Shown here in pieces: positions 44,547 through 53,086 of a stretch of DNA of 64,000 nucleotides. Source of the DNA: Marinobacter salinexigens (lineage in GTDB: Bacteria; Pseudomonadota; Gammaproteobacteria; Pseudomonadales; Oleiphilaceae). Where the stretch lies: the NCBI RefSeq assembly GCF_008370345.1, contig NZ_VTUU01000001.1, positions 296,223 through 360,222 of the forward strand, read 5' to 3'. Numbering within the stretch: the stretch's first letter is position 1; every line of letters starts with the position of its first letter. The notes under the pieces are model-generated. The model was given only the letters and a program-made list of their open reading frames with translations, did not search any database and had not been told where the DNA came from. A program made the translations under genes and the position numbers.

Positions 44547-45857
44547 ATGGCCTGGCACGAATCCTTACTGTTTCTGTTATCTATCGTTCTGGTGCTGATG
44601 CTGATCGGTGCACCAGTCGCTTTTGCCTTTATCGGTGCCAACCTCGTCGGTGCCTGGTATTTCATGGGAGGCAACGCCGGCCTGACTCAGGTGCTCAATA
44701 ACGGGTTTGGCTCTCTCTCCAGTTTTGGTCTTGTACCCATCCCGCTGTTTCTGCTGATGGGGGAGCTGTTCTTCCGGACCGGTCTCGGCATGCGAATGTT
44801 CAACGCTATCGACCAGTTGATGGGCCGGGTGCCCGGCCGGTTGTCTTATGTGACGGTTGTCGGTGGTACGGCGTTTTCCACGCTGAGTGGCTCATCCATG
44901 GGCTCCACTGCACTGTTGGGCTCCCTGCTGGTGCCGGAAATGGAACGCCGGGGCTACAAGAAATACATGTCGATTGGCCCTATCCTGGGCACCGGTGGTC
45001 TGGCAATCATCATTCCGCCGTCGGCCATTGCGGTTCTGCTGGCTACGCTGGCGAAGATTGATATCGGTGATGTACTGATTGGCGGTATTGTGCCTGGTAT
45101 CGTGCTGGCGACGCTCTATATGTTCACCATCTGGCTGAAGACCCGGCTGGATCCGAACGCTGCACCGGCCTATGACGTGGAGACGGTACCACTTGCGGCC
45201 AAGCTGAAGATTTTCGCCCGGGATATCGTGCCGATGCTCAGCGTGATCGTCCTGATTGTGATCATGATGCTCACCGGGTTTGCGACACCGTCCGAGTCCG
45301 CCGCGTTTGGCGCTCTGGGGGTACTGATTCTCGCGGCGCTGTTCCGTGGTTTGAGTTTTGAAGCCTTCAAGCAATCGGTGGTTGGCGCACTGAAAGTTAC
45401 CCTGATGGCCTACCTGATTGTTTTTGGCTCGGCGACCTTCAGTCAGTTGCTGGCATTTTCCGGGGCCTCCAATGGCCTCATTCAGTGGGCCATCGGTTTT
45501 GATCTTCCGCCTCTGCTGATGCTGGCTGCCATGTTTGGCGTTCTGCTGTTGCTGGGTACCTTTATGGAAGCCATCTCGATCATGATGATCACGGTGCCGT
45601 TCTTCTTCCCGTTGGCTCAGTCGCTCGGCTTTGACATGGTCTGGTTTGCCATCATTACTCTGATTGCGCTTGAAGTTGGCTTCTCGACGCCGCCGCTGGG
45701 CCTGAACCTGTTTGTGATGAAGGGGGTAGCGCCTCCGGGAACGACCATGAAGGAAATCTACCTGGCGTCGATTCCTTATATCATCTGTTCGCTCGTATTG
45801 GTGGTTCTGATGATCATGTTCCCAAGCATCGTGACCTGGTTGCCCTACCTGAATTAA
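44547..45857 (+). CDS. TRAP transporter large permease (DctM family)
   Basis: A 436-residue permease with about 12 helices. Blocks seen are FGLVPIPLFLLMGELFFRTGLGMRMFNAIDQLMGRVPGRLSYVTVVGGTAFSTLSGSSMGSTALLGSLLVPEMERRGY, GPILGTGGLAIIIPPSAIAVLLATLA and GTFMEAISIMMITVPFFFPLAQSLGFDMVWFAIITLIALEVGFSTPPLGLNLFVMKG. It uses the sodium gradient to import the receptor-bound acid. It ends the right catabolic operon, before a strong hairpin. Confidence 0.9.
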   Translation: MAWHESLLFLLSIVLVLMLIGAPVAFAFIGANLVGAWYFMGGNAGLTQVLNNGFGSLSSFGLVPIPLFLLMGELFFRTGLGMRMFNAIDQLMGRVPGRLSYVTVVGGTAFSTLSGSSMGSTALLGSLLVPEMERRGYKKYMSIGPILGTGGLAIIIPPSAIAVLLATLAKIDIGDVLIGGIVPGIVLATLYMFTIWLKTRLDPNAAPAYDVETVPLAAKLKIFARDIVPMLSVIVLIVIMMLTGFATPSESAAFGALGVLILAALFRGLSFEAFKQSVVGALKVTLMAYLIVFGSATFSQLLAFSGASNGLIQWAIGFDLPPLLMLAAMFGVLLLLGTFMEAISIMMITVPFFFPLAQSLGFDMVWFAIITLIALEVGFSTPPLGLNLFVMKGVAPPGTTMKEIYLASIPYIICSLVLVVLMIMFPSIVTWLPYLN

Positions 45858-45882
45858 GTCCGGTTTGATCGGATCAGGTGGA

Positions 45883-45907
45883 AGCCCCGGACAGAGAGTC
45901 CGGGGCT
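45883..45907. terminator. Hairpin terminator between convergent genes
   Basis: AGCCCCGGAC (45883-45892) pairs perfectly with GTCCGGGGCT (45898-45907) around AGAGA. It lies between the TRAP permease and the FadR-type regulator stops. The stem is strong, but there is no U-tract on either side. Confidence 0.7.
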
Positions 45908-45913
45908 GATCAG

Positions 45914-46687
45914 TCAGCCATTGAGGAGGTTGGCGCCAAGGAAGTGTTGGTTGAGCTGGCCTTCCAGTTCTTTATTGAAGTGTTCCGCCTCTTTCATGTG
46001 GTCATGCATGAGTTGGCGTGCCTCTTCGGCCTTGCCTGCCCGAAAGGCTTCCAGCAATTTCTTGTGATAGGTGTGGTTGGAGCAGGAAAACTCCCGCTGC
46101 TCCGGAAGCGCAGATTTCTTGAAAATGACCAGATCCCGGATCATGTCGTTCAGGAAACGGCCAAAAAACGCCAGAAGGGCGTTGTCGCATCGTTGTGCCA
46201 GCACCACGTGGAACTCCAGTTCAGCAATGCGCTGGGCAATCCGTTCATCAAACGTCTCCGGATCGTTTTCGCAGCGCTCGACCAGCGCAGCCAGGGTTTC
46301 GATGTCCTCATCGGTGAGCCTTGGCGTGGCGAGGGCGGCGATCTCGGGCTCGATCAATGTTCTCAGTGCGTAGACCTCAGGGCCGGACGGTTGCTCGAAG
46401 TGCAGGTAGTTGCGCAGCAACTCGCTGGCCTTTTCGAAGGGCACGCGCTCAAGAATGGCTCCACCGTTCGGGCCAGTGCGGATTGAGACCAGCCCCTGAA
46501 CTTCCAGGGATTTGAGGGCTTCCCTCACCGTACCTTTTGAGCATTCGAACTGCTCCATCAATTCTCGTTCGTTGGGCAGCTTGTCGCCCGGTTGCATCTG
46601 ATTGACGGCAATCCAGCGTTTGACCGATTCCACAATCTGGTCTGAGCGCTTCACTCGCTTGGGAATACGTAGGTTCCTGTCATTCAT
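45914..46687 (-). CDS. FadR-subfamily GntR regulator of the glutarate genes
   Basis: A 257-residue regulator. I choose ATG at 46687 (MNDRNLRIPKRVKRSDQIVE) because the longer frame to 46825 begins inside the promoter region of the next gene and has no regulator-like sequence. The winged helix is IVESVKRWIAVNQMQPGDKLPNERELMEQFECSKGTVREALKSLEVQGLVSIRTGPNGGAIL. The FCD effector domain follows, with ELEFHVVLAQRCDN and SNHTYHKKLLEAFRAGKAEEARQLMHDHM, whose His residues probably bind a metal. It is divergent from the glutaryl-CoA dehydrogenase gene and probably controls it. The effector may be glutarate or a related acid. Confidence 0.83.
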   Translation of the reverse strand: MNDRNLRIPKRVKRSDQIVESVKRWIAVNQMQPGDKLPNERELMEQFECSKGTVREALKSLEVQGLVSIRTGPNGGAILERVPFEKASELLRNYLHFEQPSGPEVYALRTLIEPEIAALATPRLTDEDIETLAALVERCENDPETFDERIAQRIAELEFHVVLAQRCDNALLAFFGRFLNDMIRDLVIFKKSALPEQREFSCSNHTYHKKLLEAFRAGKAEEARQLMHDHMKEAEHFNKELEGQLNQHFLGANLLNG

Positions 46688-46760
46688 GTTTTTTTGCCGT
46701 TCTGGGTCGATGTCGCATTCTGCCACAGAGGGGCTTTTTTTACGACTTGGTTGAATTATT

Positions 46761-46780
46761 CTATTTATTAGTATAAATAG
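46761..46780. promoter_or_regulatory. Inverted repeat in the regulator / gcdH intergenic region
   Basis: CTATTTAT (46761-46768) and ATAAATAG (46773-46780) are perfect reverse complements around TAGT. It lies about 75-90 nt before gcdH and the regulator start on either side. TATAAA at 46772-46777 inside it may be a -10 element. It is the best candidate operator for the FadR-type regulator. Confidence 0.5.
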
Positions 46781-46852
46781 TATAGACAGAATTTGCACAG
46801 TGGCGAATGCCGTTGTTGCCGACAACGTGAATACACTCGAAGGAGACTAGAC

Positions 46853-48037
46853 ATGGCACATTCAAGCTTTAACTGGGAAGATCCACTTCTTCTGTCACAA
46901 CAGCTGACCTCTGAAGAGCGCCAGATTGCCGAAGCGGCCCGGGCATACTGCCAGCAGGAGCTTCAGCCCCGTGTACTGAGCGCCTACCGTGAAGAGCGTT
47001 TCGATCGCGAAATCATGACCGAGATGGGCGAGCTGGGTCTGCTGGGTGCCACCGTAGCGGAAGAGTACGGCGGAGCTGGTCTTGGTCACGTTGCGTACGG
47101 CCTGATTGCCCGTGAGGTAGAGCGTGTGGATTCCGGCTATCGCTCCGCTATGAGCGTTCAGTCCTCCCTGGTGATGTACCCGATTGAGGCCTATGGCTCT
47201 GAAGAGCAGAAGCAGAAGTATCTGCCCAAGCTGGCAAGCGGTGAGATGGTTGGCTGCTTCGGCCTGACCGAGCCGGACCACGGTTCTGACCCGGGCTCCA
47301 TGATTACCCGCGCCAAAAAAGTGGATGGTGGTTACCAGCTGAGTGGCCAGAAAATGTGGATCACCAACAGCCCGATCGCTGATCTGGCCGTGGTCTGGGC
47401 CAAATCCGAAGCCCATGACAACAAGATTCGTGGTTTCATCGTAGAGCGTGGCACCAAAGGATTCTCCACTCCGAAGATTGAAGGCAAGCTGAGCCTGCGC
47501 GCTTCCATCACGGGTGAAATCGTGCTCGACGAGGCCTTTGTGCCGGAAGAAAACCTGCTGCCTAACGCCAGCGGCCTGTCCGGTCCGTTTGGCTGCCTGA
47601 ACAAGGCTCGCTTCGGTATTGCCTGGGGTAGCCTGGGTGCTGCGGAATTCTGCTGGCACGCTGCGCGTCAGTACACCCTGGACCGTAAACAATTCGGTCG
47701 TCCTCTCGCGGCTAACCAGCTGGTACAGCTCAAGCTTGCCAACATGCAGACCGAAATCACGCTGGGCCTCCAGGCTGCACTGCAGGTAGGTCGTCTGATG
47801 GACAGCGGTAACTGGGCTCCTGAAATGGTTTCCCTGATCAAGCGCAATAACTGCGGCAAGTCTCTGGACATCGCCCGTGTAGCCCGTGACATGCACGGCG
47901 GAAACGGTATTGCTGACGAGTTCGGTGTGATGCGTCACATGGTTAACCTTGAAACCGTTAACACCTATGAAGGTACCCACGACGTTCACGCGTTGATCCT
48001 TGGCCGTGCCCAGACTGACATTCAGTCGTTCTTCTGA
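46853..48037 (+). CDS. gcdH: Glutaryl-CoA dehydrogenase
   Basis: A 394-residue acyl-CoA dehydrogenase. It oxidises and decarboxylates glutaryl-CoA to crotonyl-CoA and CO2, passing electrons to ETF. ATG at 46853 has AAGGAG about 9 nt upstream. FAD and CoA blocks are [23 protein letters not shown] and [18 protein letters not shown]. The catalytic-base Glu lies in [26 protein letters not shown], which matches glutaryl-CoA dehydrogenase closely and differs from straight-chain acyl-CoA dehydrogenases. Length is normal. It is followed after 48 nt by a CoA-transferase gene, the usual bacterial glutarate module. Confidence 0.94.
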   Translation: MAHSSFNWEDPLLLSQQLTSEERQIAEAARAYCQQELQPRVLSAYREERFDREIMTEMGELGLLGATVAEEYGGAGLGHVAYGLIAREVERVDSGYRSAMSVQSSLVMYPIEAYGSEEQKQKYLPKLASGEMVGCFGLTEPDHGSDPGSMITRAKKVDGGYQLSGQKMWITNSPIADLAVVWAKSEAHDNKIRGFIVERGTKGFSTPKIEGKLSLRASITGEIVLDEAFVPEENLLPNASGLSGPFGCLNKARFGIAWGSLGAAEFCWHAARQYTLDRKQFGRPLAANQLVQLKLANMQTEITLGLQAALQVGRLMDSGNWAPEMVSLIKRNNCGKSLDIARVARDMHGGNGIADEFGVMRHMVNLETVNTYEGTHDVHALILGRAQTDIQSFF

Positions 48038-48085
48038 AACCTGCCACGATAGCGGGGCATGATTGCCCCGCGTTGGAGATATGAG

Positions 48086-49297
48086 ATGGATAAACCCCTA
48101 AGTGGTATCAGGGTTCTTGATCTGTCCCGCATCCTGGCAGGTCCCTGGTGCAGTCAGCACCTGGCGGATCTTGGCGCAGACGTCATCAAGGTGGAGCACC
48201 CGGAGCGTGGTGACGACACCCGCGGTTGGGGGCCTCCCTACCTGAACGACACCCAGGATGCGGCCTATTACCTGTGTGCGAACCGGGGAAAGAGGTCGAT
48301 AGCTGTTGATATTGCGCAGTCTGAAGGACAAGCCCTGATTCGCGAACTGGTTGCCACCTGCGACGTGGTGCTTGAGAACTTCAAAGTAGGCGGTCTCAAA
48401 CGCTACGGGCTCGATTACAACAGCCTGAAAGAGATCAAGCCTGATCTGGTTTACTGCTCCATTACCGGTTTTGGCCAGAACGGGCCTTATTCCAAGCGGG
48501 CCGGTTATGACTTTCTGCTGCAAGGTATGGGCGGGCTGATGTCCATTACCGGCCATCCGGATCAAGCGCCGGGTGGCGGTCCGATGAAGGTCGGTGTGGC
48601 TGTGGTGGATCTGTTTACCGGCATGTATGCGGCGACCTCTATCCTGTCTGCGCTGATCGGACGTGGCACAACCGGAGAAGGTACCTGGATCGACATCTCA
48701 CTGATGGACGTTCAGGTGAGCATGCTCGCCAACCAGGCGACCAATTTCCTGACATCGGGTAAATCACCTGGCCGGCTGGGGAATTCCCACCCCAATATTG
48801 TGCCTTACCAGGCGTTCGCGACGTCGGATGGTCACATCATCCTCGCCGTGGGGAACGATATGCAGTTCCAGCGTTTCTGCCAGGTAGCCGGCGTTCCGTT
48901 GCTCGCGTCTGACGAGCGGTTTGCCACCAACAGGAACAGGGTTCATAACCGGACCTTGCTGGTGCCTCAGATCGAAAGTCTGATCCGTACCAAACCCTCC
49001 AGCTTCTGGCTTGATGCATTGGAGCGGGAAGGTGTCCCATGCGGGCCGATCAACTCTGTTGAGCAGGTGTTTGCCGACCCTCAGGTCAGGCATCGTGGTA
49101 TGGAAATGCAAATGTCTCATCCCGAAGCGGGTGAGATGAGCCTGGTTAGCAATCCTATCCGGTTTGACGACAAGCACTCCAATTCTGATCAGCCTCCGCC
49201 CCGTCTGGGGGAGCATACGTGCGATGTTTTGGGGCAGCTGTTCCCTGATCGTGCAGATTATCTTGACTCCCTTCGTGAAAAAGGCGTAATTCGCTGA
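48086..49297 (+). CDS. Class III CoA-transferase, probable succinyl-CoA:glutarate CoA-transferase
   Basis: A 403-residue CaiB/Frc-family enzyme. I choose ATG at 48086 (MDKPLSGIRVLDLSRILAGPWCSQHLADLGADVIKVE), with GGAG upstream. The catalytic Asp is in IDISLMDVQVSML. AYYLCANRGKRSIAVDIAQSEG and GFGQNGPYSKRAGYDFLLQGMGGLMSITG are family blocks. Next to gcdH, it most likely loads CoA onto glutarate, as in human SUGCT and Pseudomonas GcdG. Other dicarboxylates, such as itaconate or a methylated analogue, remain possible. Confidence 0.88.
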   Translation: MDKPLSGIRVLDLSRILAGPWCSQHLADLGADVIKVEHPERGDDTRGWGPPYLNDTQDAAYYLCANRGKRSIAVDIAQSEGQALIRELVATCDVVLENFKVGGLKRYGLDYNSLKEIKPDLVYCSITGFGQNGPYSKRAGYDFLLQGMGGLMSITGHPDQAPGGGPMKVGVAVVDLFTGMYAATSILSALIGRGTTGEGTWIDISLMDVQVSMLANQATNFLTSGKSPGRLGNSHPNIVPYQAFATSDGHIILAVGNDMQFQRFCQVAGVPLLASDERFATNRNRVHNRTLLVPQIESLIRTKPSSFWLDALEREGVPCGPINSVEQVFADPQVRHRGMEMQMSHPEAGEMSLVSNPIRFDDKHSNSDQPPPRLGEHTCDVLGQLFPDRADYLDSLREKGVIR

Positions 49298-49608
49298 TTT
49301 TCCCTGCTTTTGGCGCCACCGGCAAACGCCCGTGGCGCCTTCTTCCCTTCTGATTTTTCCGACTTATTCTTCCTTGTCTGATTCCATTCTTTTTATCGGT
49401 ATTATTTTTGCTACAAATATTCGGAATAATTTTTTTATTCAAATGTATTGAAAAAGATACATGTAAGTGTATTCTGGTATTGCCTTGGAGCACGGAATAA
49501 CACCACACGGAAGTTAGACAAGAAGTCGTTGCACTCGCTGCACGTCCATTTATTCAGCCAATCTCTGCCAACAAAACAATCACTCCCAAACAACCTGCGA
49601 GGGGCTTT
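49298..49608. other. AT-rich upstream region of the second porin gene
   Basis: 311 bp without a gene. The left part holds no clear terminator for the CoA-transferase; a GGCGCCACCGG/GGCGCC-type imperfect repeat near 49311-49340 is the only structure. The segment 49370-49480 is very AT-rich, as in strong porin promoters, and contains the TGTA-N10-TACA site listed separately. I could not fix the -35 and -10 by eye. Confidence 0.5.
49444..49461. promoter_or_regulatory. TGTA-N10-TACA operator, porin gene
   Basis: ATGTAT, 8 nt, ATACAT at 49443-49462 has exactly the form and spacing of the site at 40792-40811. It lies 147 nt before the porin ATG. This links the porin to the GntR/UTRA regulator at 39944, 9 kb away. 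Confidence 0.6.
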
Positions 49609-50772
49609 ATGAAGACGAGAACATCAACACGAATTTCTGCTTTTTCTCTGGGTGCGCTGGCGCTGGCGGTTGCGTCCGCAAGTCAGGCGGCTACGTTCCA
49701 GGTTGAAGATACCGACGTCACTCTCTATGGCTATGCCAAGCTTGACGTGATTTACGATGTAGACGCGGATCTGGGAAACACCATCTGGCGTCCGAGCATC
49801 CGTCTGGATGGTGAACCCGGCGTTGACGGCCATACCAATATGCACGCCTTCCAGAGCCGCCTTGGCCTGAAGACCTCCACCATGGTTGGTGGTCATGCCC
49901 TGACGACCGTTATCGAAACCGATTTTTACGGCGGTGGCGGATTCACTGGTGGCGGCGGTGAGCTTCGTATGCGCCATGCCTACGGTGTGTGGAACGGTGT
50001 TCTGGCCGGCCAGACCTGGAGTAACTTCGGCAACATCCTGAGTCTCTACCAGACCGTAGATTTTAACGGCGCGTTGGGGCAGGGCGGTGGTCGTCAGCCC
50101 CAGATTCGTTACACCACTGGAAACTTCTCGTTCTCTCTCGAGGATCCGAATGGTGGTGCTGGCGGTTCAGTCAGTGCTGAAGGAACGAACCAGTACCGCA
50201 TACCGGACATCACAGCGCGTTACCAGAACACCAGTGGCCCGATCAAATTTGCAGGCGCCGTACTTGGTCGTTTCCTTGAATACGATGCAGAAGGTTCCAC
50301 GGTTTCCAACCCGAACTGGACAGATGACTCCGCTACCGGTTGGGGTGTGATGCTTGAGGCAAGCACCAAACTGACCGACGCCATTACGGTTCGTGGTTCA
50401 GTAACCCACGGTGATGGCCTGGGTGGTTACCTGTACCAAGGCCCAGGATCGACCGGCTACGTTGATGCCAACGGCAACCTGGAAACTATCGAGGGTACCG
50501 GCGGTGGTGTGAGCATGAGTGTTGCTGCCGGCTCTGGCGCCTTCAACCTGGGTTACGGCCTGGCCATGGCGGACCTGGATGATGCGGTGGCGAGTGGTGA
50601 TGTTTCCGCCACCTCCAACGAGCGCTTCTCCAGCGTATTCGCCAACTACATCTGGTCACCTGTTGACCACATCACCTATGGCCTCGAGGCGGGATACCAC
50701 ACCCGCGAGCAGGTGAATGGCGACGAAGGCGACGCCGTGCGCCTGCAAGCCATGGTGATGTTCGGGTTCTGA
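49609..50772 (+). CDS. DcaP-like outer-membrane porin
   Basis: A 387-residue porin, paralogous to 1807-2940. The signal peptide MKTRTSTRISAFSLGALALAVASASQA is followed by a barrel that starts ATFQVEDTDVTLYGYAKLDVIYD. It shares FQSRLGLKTS, GELRMRHAYGVWNGVLAGQTWSNFGN and the C-terminal VRLQAMVMFGF with terminal Phe. DcaP was first tied to dicarboxylic acid uptake, which fits the glutarate and TRAP genes upstream. GAGGGG precedes the ATG. A strong terminator follows. Confidence 0.87.
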   Translation: MKTRTSTRISAFSLGALALAVASASQAATFQVEDTDVTLYGYAKLDVIYDVDADLGNTIWRPSIRLDGEPGVDGHTNMHAFQSRLGLKTSTMVGGHALTTVIETDFYGGGGFTGGGGELRMRHAYGVWNGVLAGQTWSNFGNILSLYQTVDFNGALGQGGGRQPQIRYTTGNFSFSLEDPNGGAGGSVSAEGTNQYRIPDITARYQNTSGPIKFAGAVLGRFLEYDAEGSTVSNPNWTDDSATGWGVMLEASTKLTDAITVRGSVTHGDGLGGYLYQGPGSTGYVDANGNLETIEGTGGGVSMSVAAGSGAFNLGYGLAMADLDDAVASGDVSATSNERFSSVFANYIWSPVDHITYGLEAGYHTREQVNGDEGDAVRLQAMVMFGF

Positions 50773-50820
50773 TCCGGCCCGAACAGATCAGCTTTTCCTT
50801 TTGAGTTGCATTGCCCTTGG

Positions 50821-50849
50821 CCCCGGAGACCCCGGGGTCTTTTTTTTTG
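50821..50849 (+). terminator. Intrinsic terminator of the porin gene
   Basis: CCCCGG (50821-50826) and CCGGGG (50832-50837) form a stem with a 5-nt loop, followed by TCT and a long run of T. It lies about 50 nt after the porin stop. Confidence 0.88.
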
Positions 50850-50903
50850 GTGGGCAGGCAATCACCCGGATTTGAACTCACTCATTTGGATGGGGTTGTA
50901 CTG

Positions 50904-52796
50904 ATGAGAGTGAATTTTTCCTGGCGACAGAAACTGAACGCCCTGATGCTCAGCACGCCAATTGGTCTTGCTGTGATCGTAGGGGTTGTGATGTGGGGGC
51001 TGAGTACGGTCTCCTCTTCGTACCGTGCCATATACGATGTGTTTGACTACAAAGTTATGTCCAACGATGTGCTCATTGCCTGGAGTTCTGCGGAGCAGTC
51101 TGTGGCCGCTATGGACGCTTCAAACACCGACGCTGTGCGTGCGGGACTTGATGTGCTTGAACAGGGCGCAGCAGACCTGGTCGTGCAATCCCGGGCATTT
51201 GGAGAAGCTAAGGTCAGTGAGTCAGCAAAAAGGATTGCTGGAGAGGCTGAACACTATGTCACCTTGCGCAAGGCATGGCTGGATGATGTCACTGCCCTTG
51301 GATTTTCAGATAGTGAAGGGGTGAGGCTGGAACTTGAGACAGCCCTCGGCGACCTGGAAGACTTGTCGATCAGTCTTCTGGATGAACCGGTGGAAAAGTT
51401 GGTGGTGGCCAGCCGACAGTATGTGCAGACCCGTGATTCGGCTTTTGCCAGAGACGCTGAAGAAGCGTTGGCCAGCCTCGATGTCATTGTCGACGATTAT
51501 GACTGGCAAGACAGTGTGATCGGCCAGAATATTCAGACCTTCCGAAATGTGTTCGCAAGAGCAAAGGCCATTCTGTCGTCGGTTTCGGAGAAGGAATCGG
51601 ACATTTCTCAGGCGGGCAGAAATCTGCAGGGCGGCGTCGTTGAGCAGAACCAGTTGCTGGAAAATGGCCTGATCAGAACGACGATGGCGGACGCCGAACA
51701 GGCCGAAGCTTCTGCGCGGGTTGCCAGTGTCGGTACCGCACTGGTGTTCGCACCTGTTCTTATGATCGCGCTGGTGTTTATATCCCGAACCCTCGTTCGC
51801 CGCCTCGCTTCCGTGGTTCAGTTGCTGTCGGATGTATCAGGAGGCGATCTGACCCGGAAACTGGACCCTGGCCGGAACCCCAACGACGAATTCAATATGT
51901 TGGGACAGGCCGCCAACCAGATGATTGATGACGTGTCAGAATTGTTGAGAGAGTCCATCCGCAGTACCGAAGCATTGATGGAGGTGCGTGCGCAGCTTGC
52001 CCAGACGACGGACAGGCTGAACCGGAGCAGCGAGTCGATTGATCAGCAGACGGAGCAGGCTGCTACGGCTACCCAGGAAATATCGGTCACCATCAATGAC
52101 GTGGCCCGCCGTACCGCAGAAGTCGGAGAGACCATGCAGGGTGCCAATGACGCCGCCAAAAGTGGCGAGGTGACCATTGCGCAAAGCGTAGCAACCATGC
52201 ATCGCCTGGCTGGCCTGATCCGGGACTCTCAAGGGCACGTGGTGTCTCTGAACAAAGCCAGTGTTCAGGTTACAGGCATCATTGATGTGATTGATGGACT
52301 GGCCGAACAAACGAACCTGCTTGCCCTCAATGCTGCGATCGAGGCAGCTCGTGCCGGCGAAGCGGGCCGTGGGTTTTCCGTTGTGGCTGATGAAGTGCGA
52401 ACGCTGGCGCAGAAAACCGTGGGTGCGACCAACAACATTTCCGGGCTGATCAGCGAGCTGAACCGGGCCACTGAAAGCATGGATAAGCAGATGGCAGCCG
52501 GTCAGGAGGCTGCTGGAGAGAGTGCGGGGCAGGCTAATGAGATTTCAGCCAGCATCTCACGGATTGTTGAGTCCGTGGACCGGTTAACATCCGAAATGGA
52601 TCAGGTAGTTGTTGCTGTTGAGCAGATCTCGGTCACGACCGAAGATATCGCCCAGAAGGTTGAGGTGGTTCGCGAGCAGACCGGGGAAGCGCGGCTGATC
52701 AGCAAAGACCTGGAGCAGCAGAGTGATTTGCTCTCAGGTCATGCCAGCAGGCTGGAAGCCACGAACCGCAGGTTCAAGATAGACCCGGTGGGATAA
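50904..52796 (+). CDS. Methyl-accepting chemotaxis protein
   Basis: A 630-residue chemoreceptor. I choose ATG at 50904 ([15 protein letters not shown]), since the longer frame would cover the preceding terminator. The layout is TM1 ([20 protein letters not shown]), a helical periplasmic sensor of about 250 residues, TM2 ([21 protein letters not shown]), HAMP ([39 protein letters not shown]) and the signalling tip [42 protein letters not shown], which binds CheA/CheW. The sensor resembles a helical-bundle domain; its ligand is unknown. Position after the porin and acid-catabolic genes suggests taxis to a related acid, but this is only context. No CheR pentapeptide tail is seen. Confidence 0.93.
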   Translation: MRVNFSWRQKLNALMLSTPIGLAVIVGVVMWGLSTVSSSYRAIYDVFDYKVMSNDVLIAWSSAEQSVAAMDASNTDAVRAGLDVLEQGAADLVVQSRAFGEAKVSESAKRIAGEAEHYVTLRKAWLDDVTALGFSDSEGVRLELETALGDLEDLSISLLDEPVEKLVVASRQYVQTRDSAFARDAEEALASLDVIVDDYDWQDSVIGQNIQTFRNVFARAKAILSSVSEKESDISQAGRNLQGGVVEQNQLLENGLIRTTMADAEQAEASARVASVGTALVFAPVLMIALVFISRTLVRRLASVVQLLSDVSGGDLTRKLDPGRNPNDEFNMLGQAANQMIDDVSELLRESIRSTEALMEVRAQLAQTTDRLNRSSESIDQQTEQAATATQEISVTINDVARRTAEVGETMQGANDAAKSGEVTIAQSVATMHRLAGLIRDSQGHVVSLNKASVQVTGIIDVIDGLAEQTNLLALNAAIEAARAGEAGRGFSVVADEVRTLAQKTVGATNNISGLISELNRATESMDKQMAAGQEAAGESAGQANEISASISRIVESVDRLTSEMDQVVVAVEQISVTTEDIAQKVEVVREQTGEARLISKDLEQQSDLLSGHASRLEATNRRFKIDPVG

Positions 52797-53060
52797 TTAT
52801 TTGATCTTCGGCGGCGTATCAGAGATTTCCTTGGCTTTGGTACGCCATTTCAGCTTGATCTCAACCTCCTGTTTGTCCCCCTCGTCGCTGGCCCTGACAG
52901 ACACCTGAAGCAGATTTTTCGGGGTCAGCACAAGATCACCTTCGCTTTCCTGAAATTCCAGCTCTCCCTTCTTGATTGCGTTGGCGAGAGTAACCAGGAG
53001 TTCTTTCGTGGAATTGCGATCCAGGAGAGAGTCATGGCTGAACTTGGTCTTGGACTTCAT
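52797..53060 (-). CDS. Amphi-Trp domain protein of the GAK gene set
   Basis: An 87-residue small basic protein. The core ELLVTLANAIKKGELEFQESEGDLVLTPKNLLQVSVRASDEGDKQEVEIKLKWRTKA fits the amphi-Trp domain: alternating polar and apolar strands and a closing LKW with a key Trp. It is known from GAK-type clusters (ATP-grasp, amphi-Trp, kinase) with unknown activity. It is the last gene of the minus-strand operon, 26 nt after the phosphoesterase gene. Its stop abuts that of the chemoreceptor gene. Confidence 0.78.
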   Translation of the reverse strand: MKSKTKFSHDSLLDRNSTKELLVTLANAIKKGELEFQESEGDLVLTPKNLLQVSVRASDEGDKQEVEIKLKWRTKAKEISDTPPKIK

Positions 53061-53086
53061 ACGTCTGGTTCCCTTTGCTGGTGAGC

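Noticed and set aside
46895..47989. A 364-codon minus-strand open frame
   Set aside because: Antisense to glutaryl-CoA dehydrogenase; no domain.
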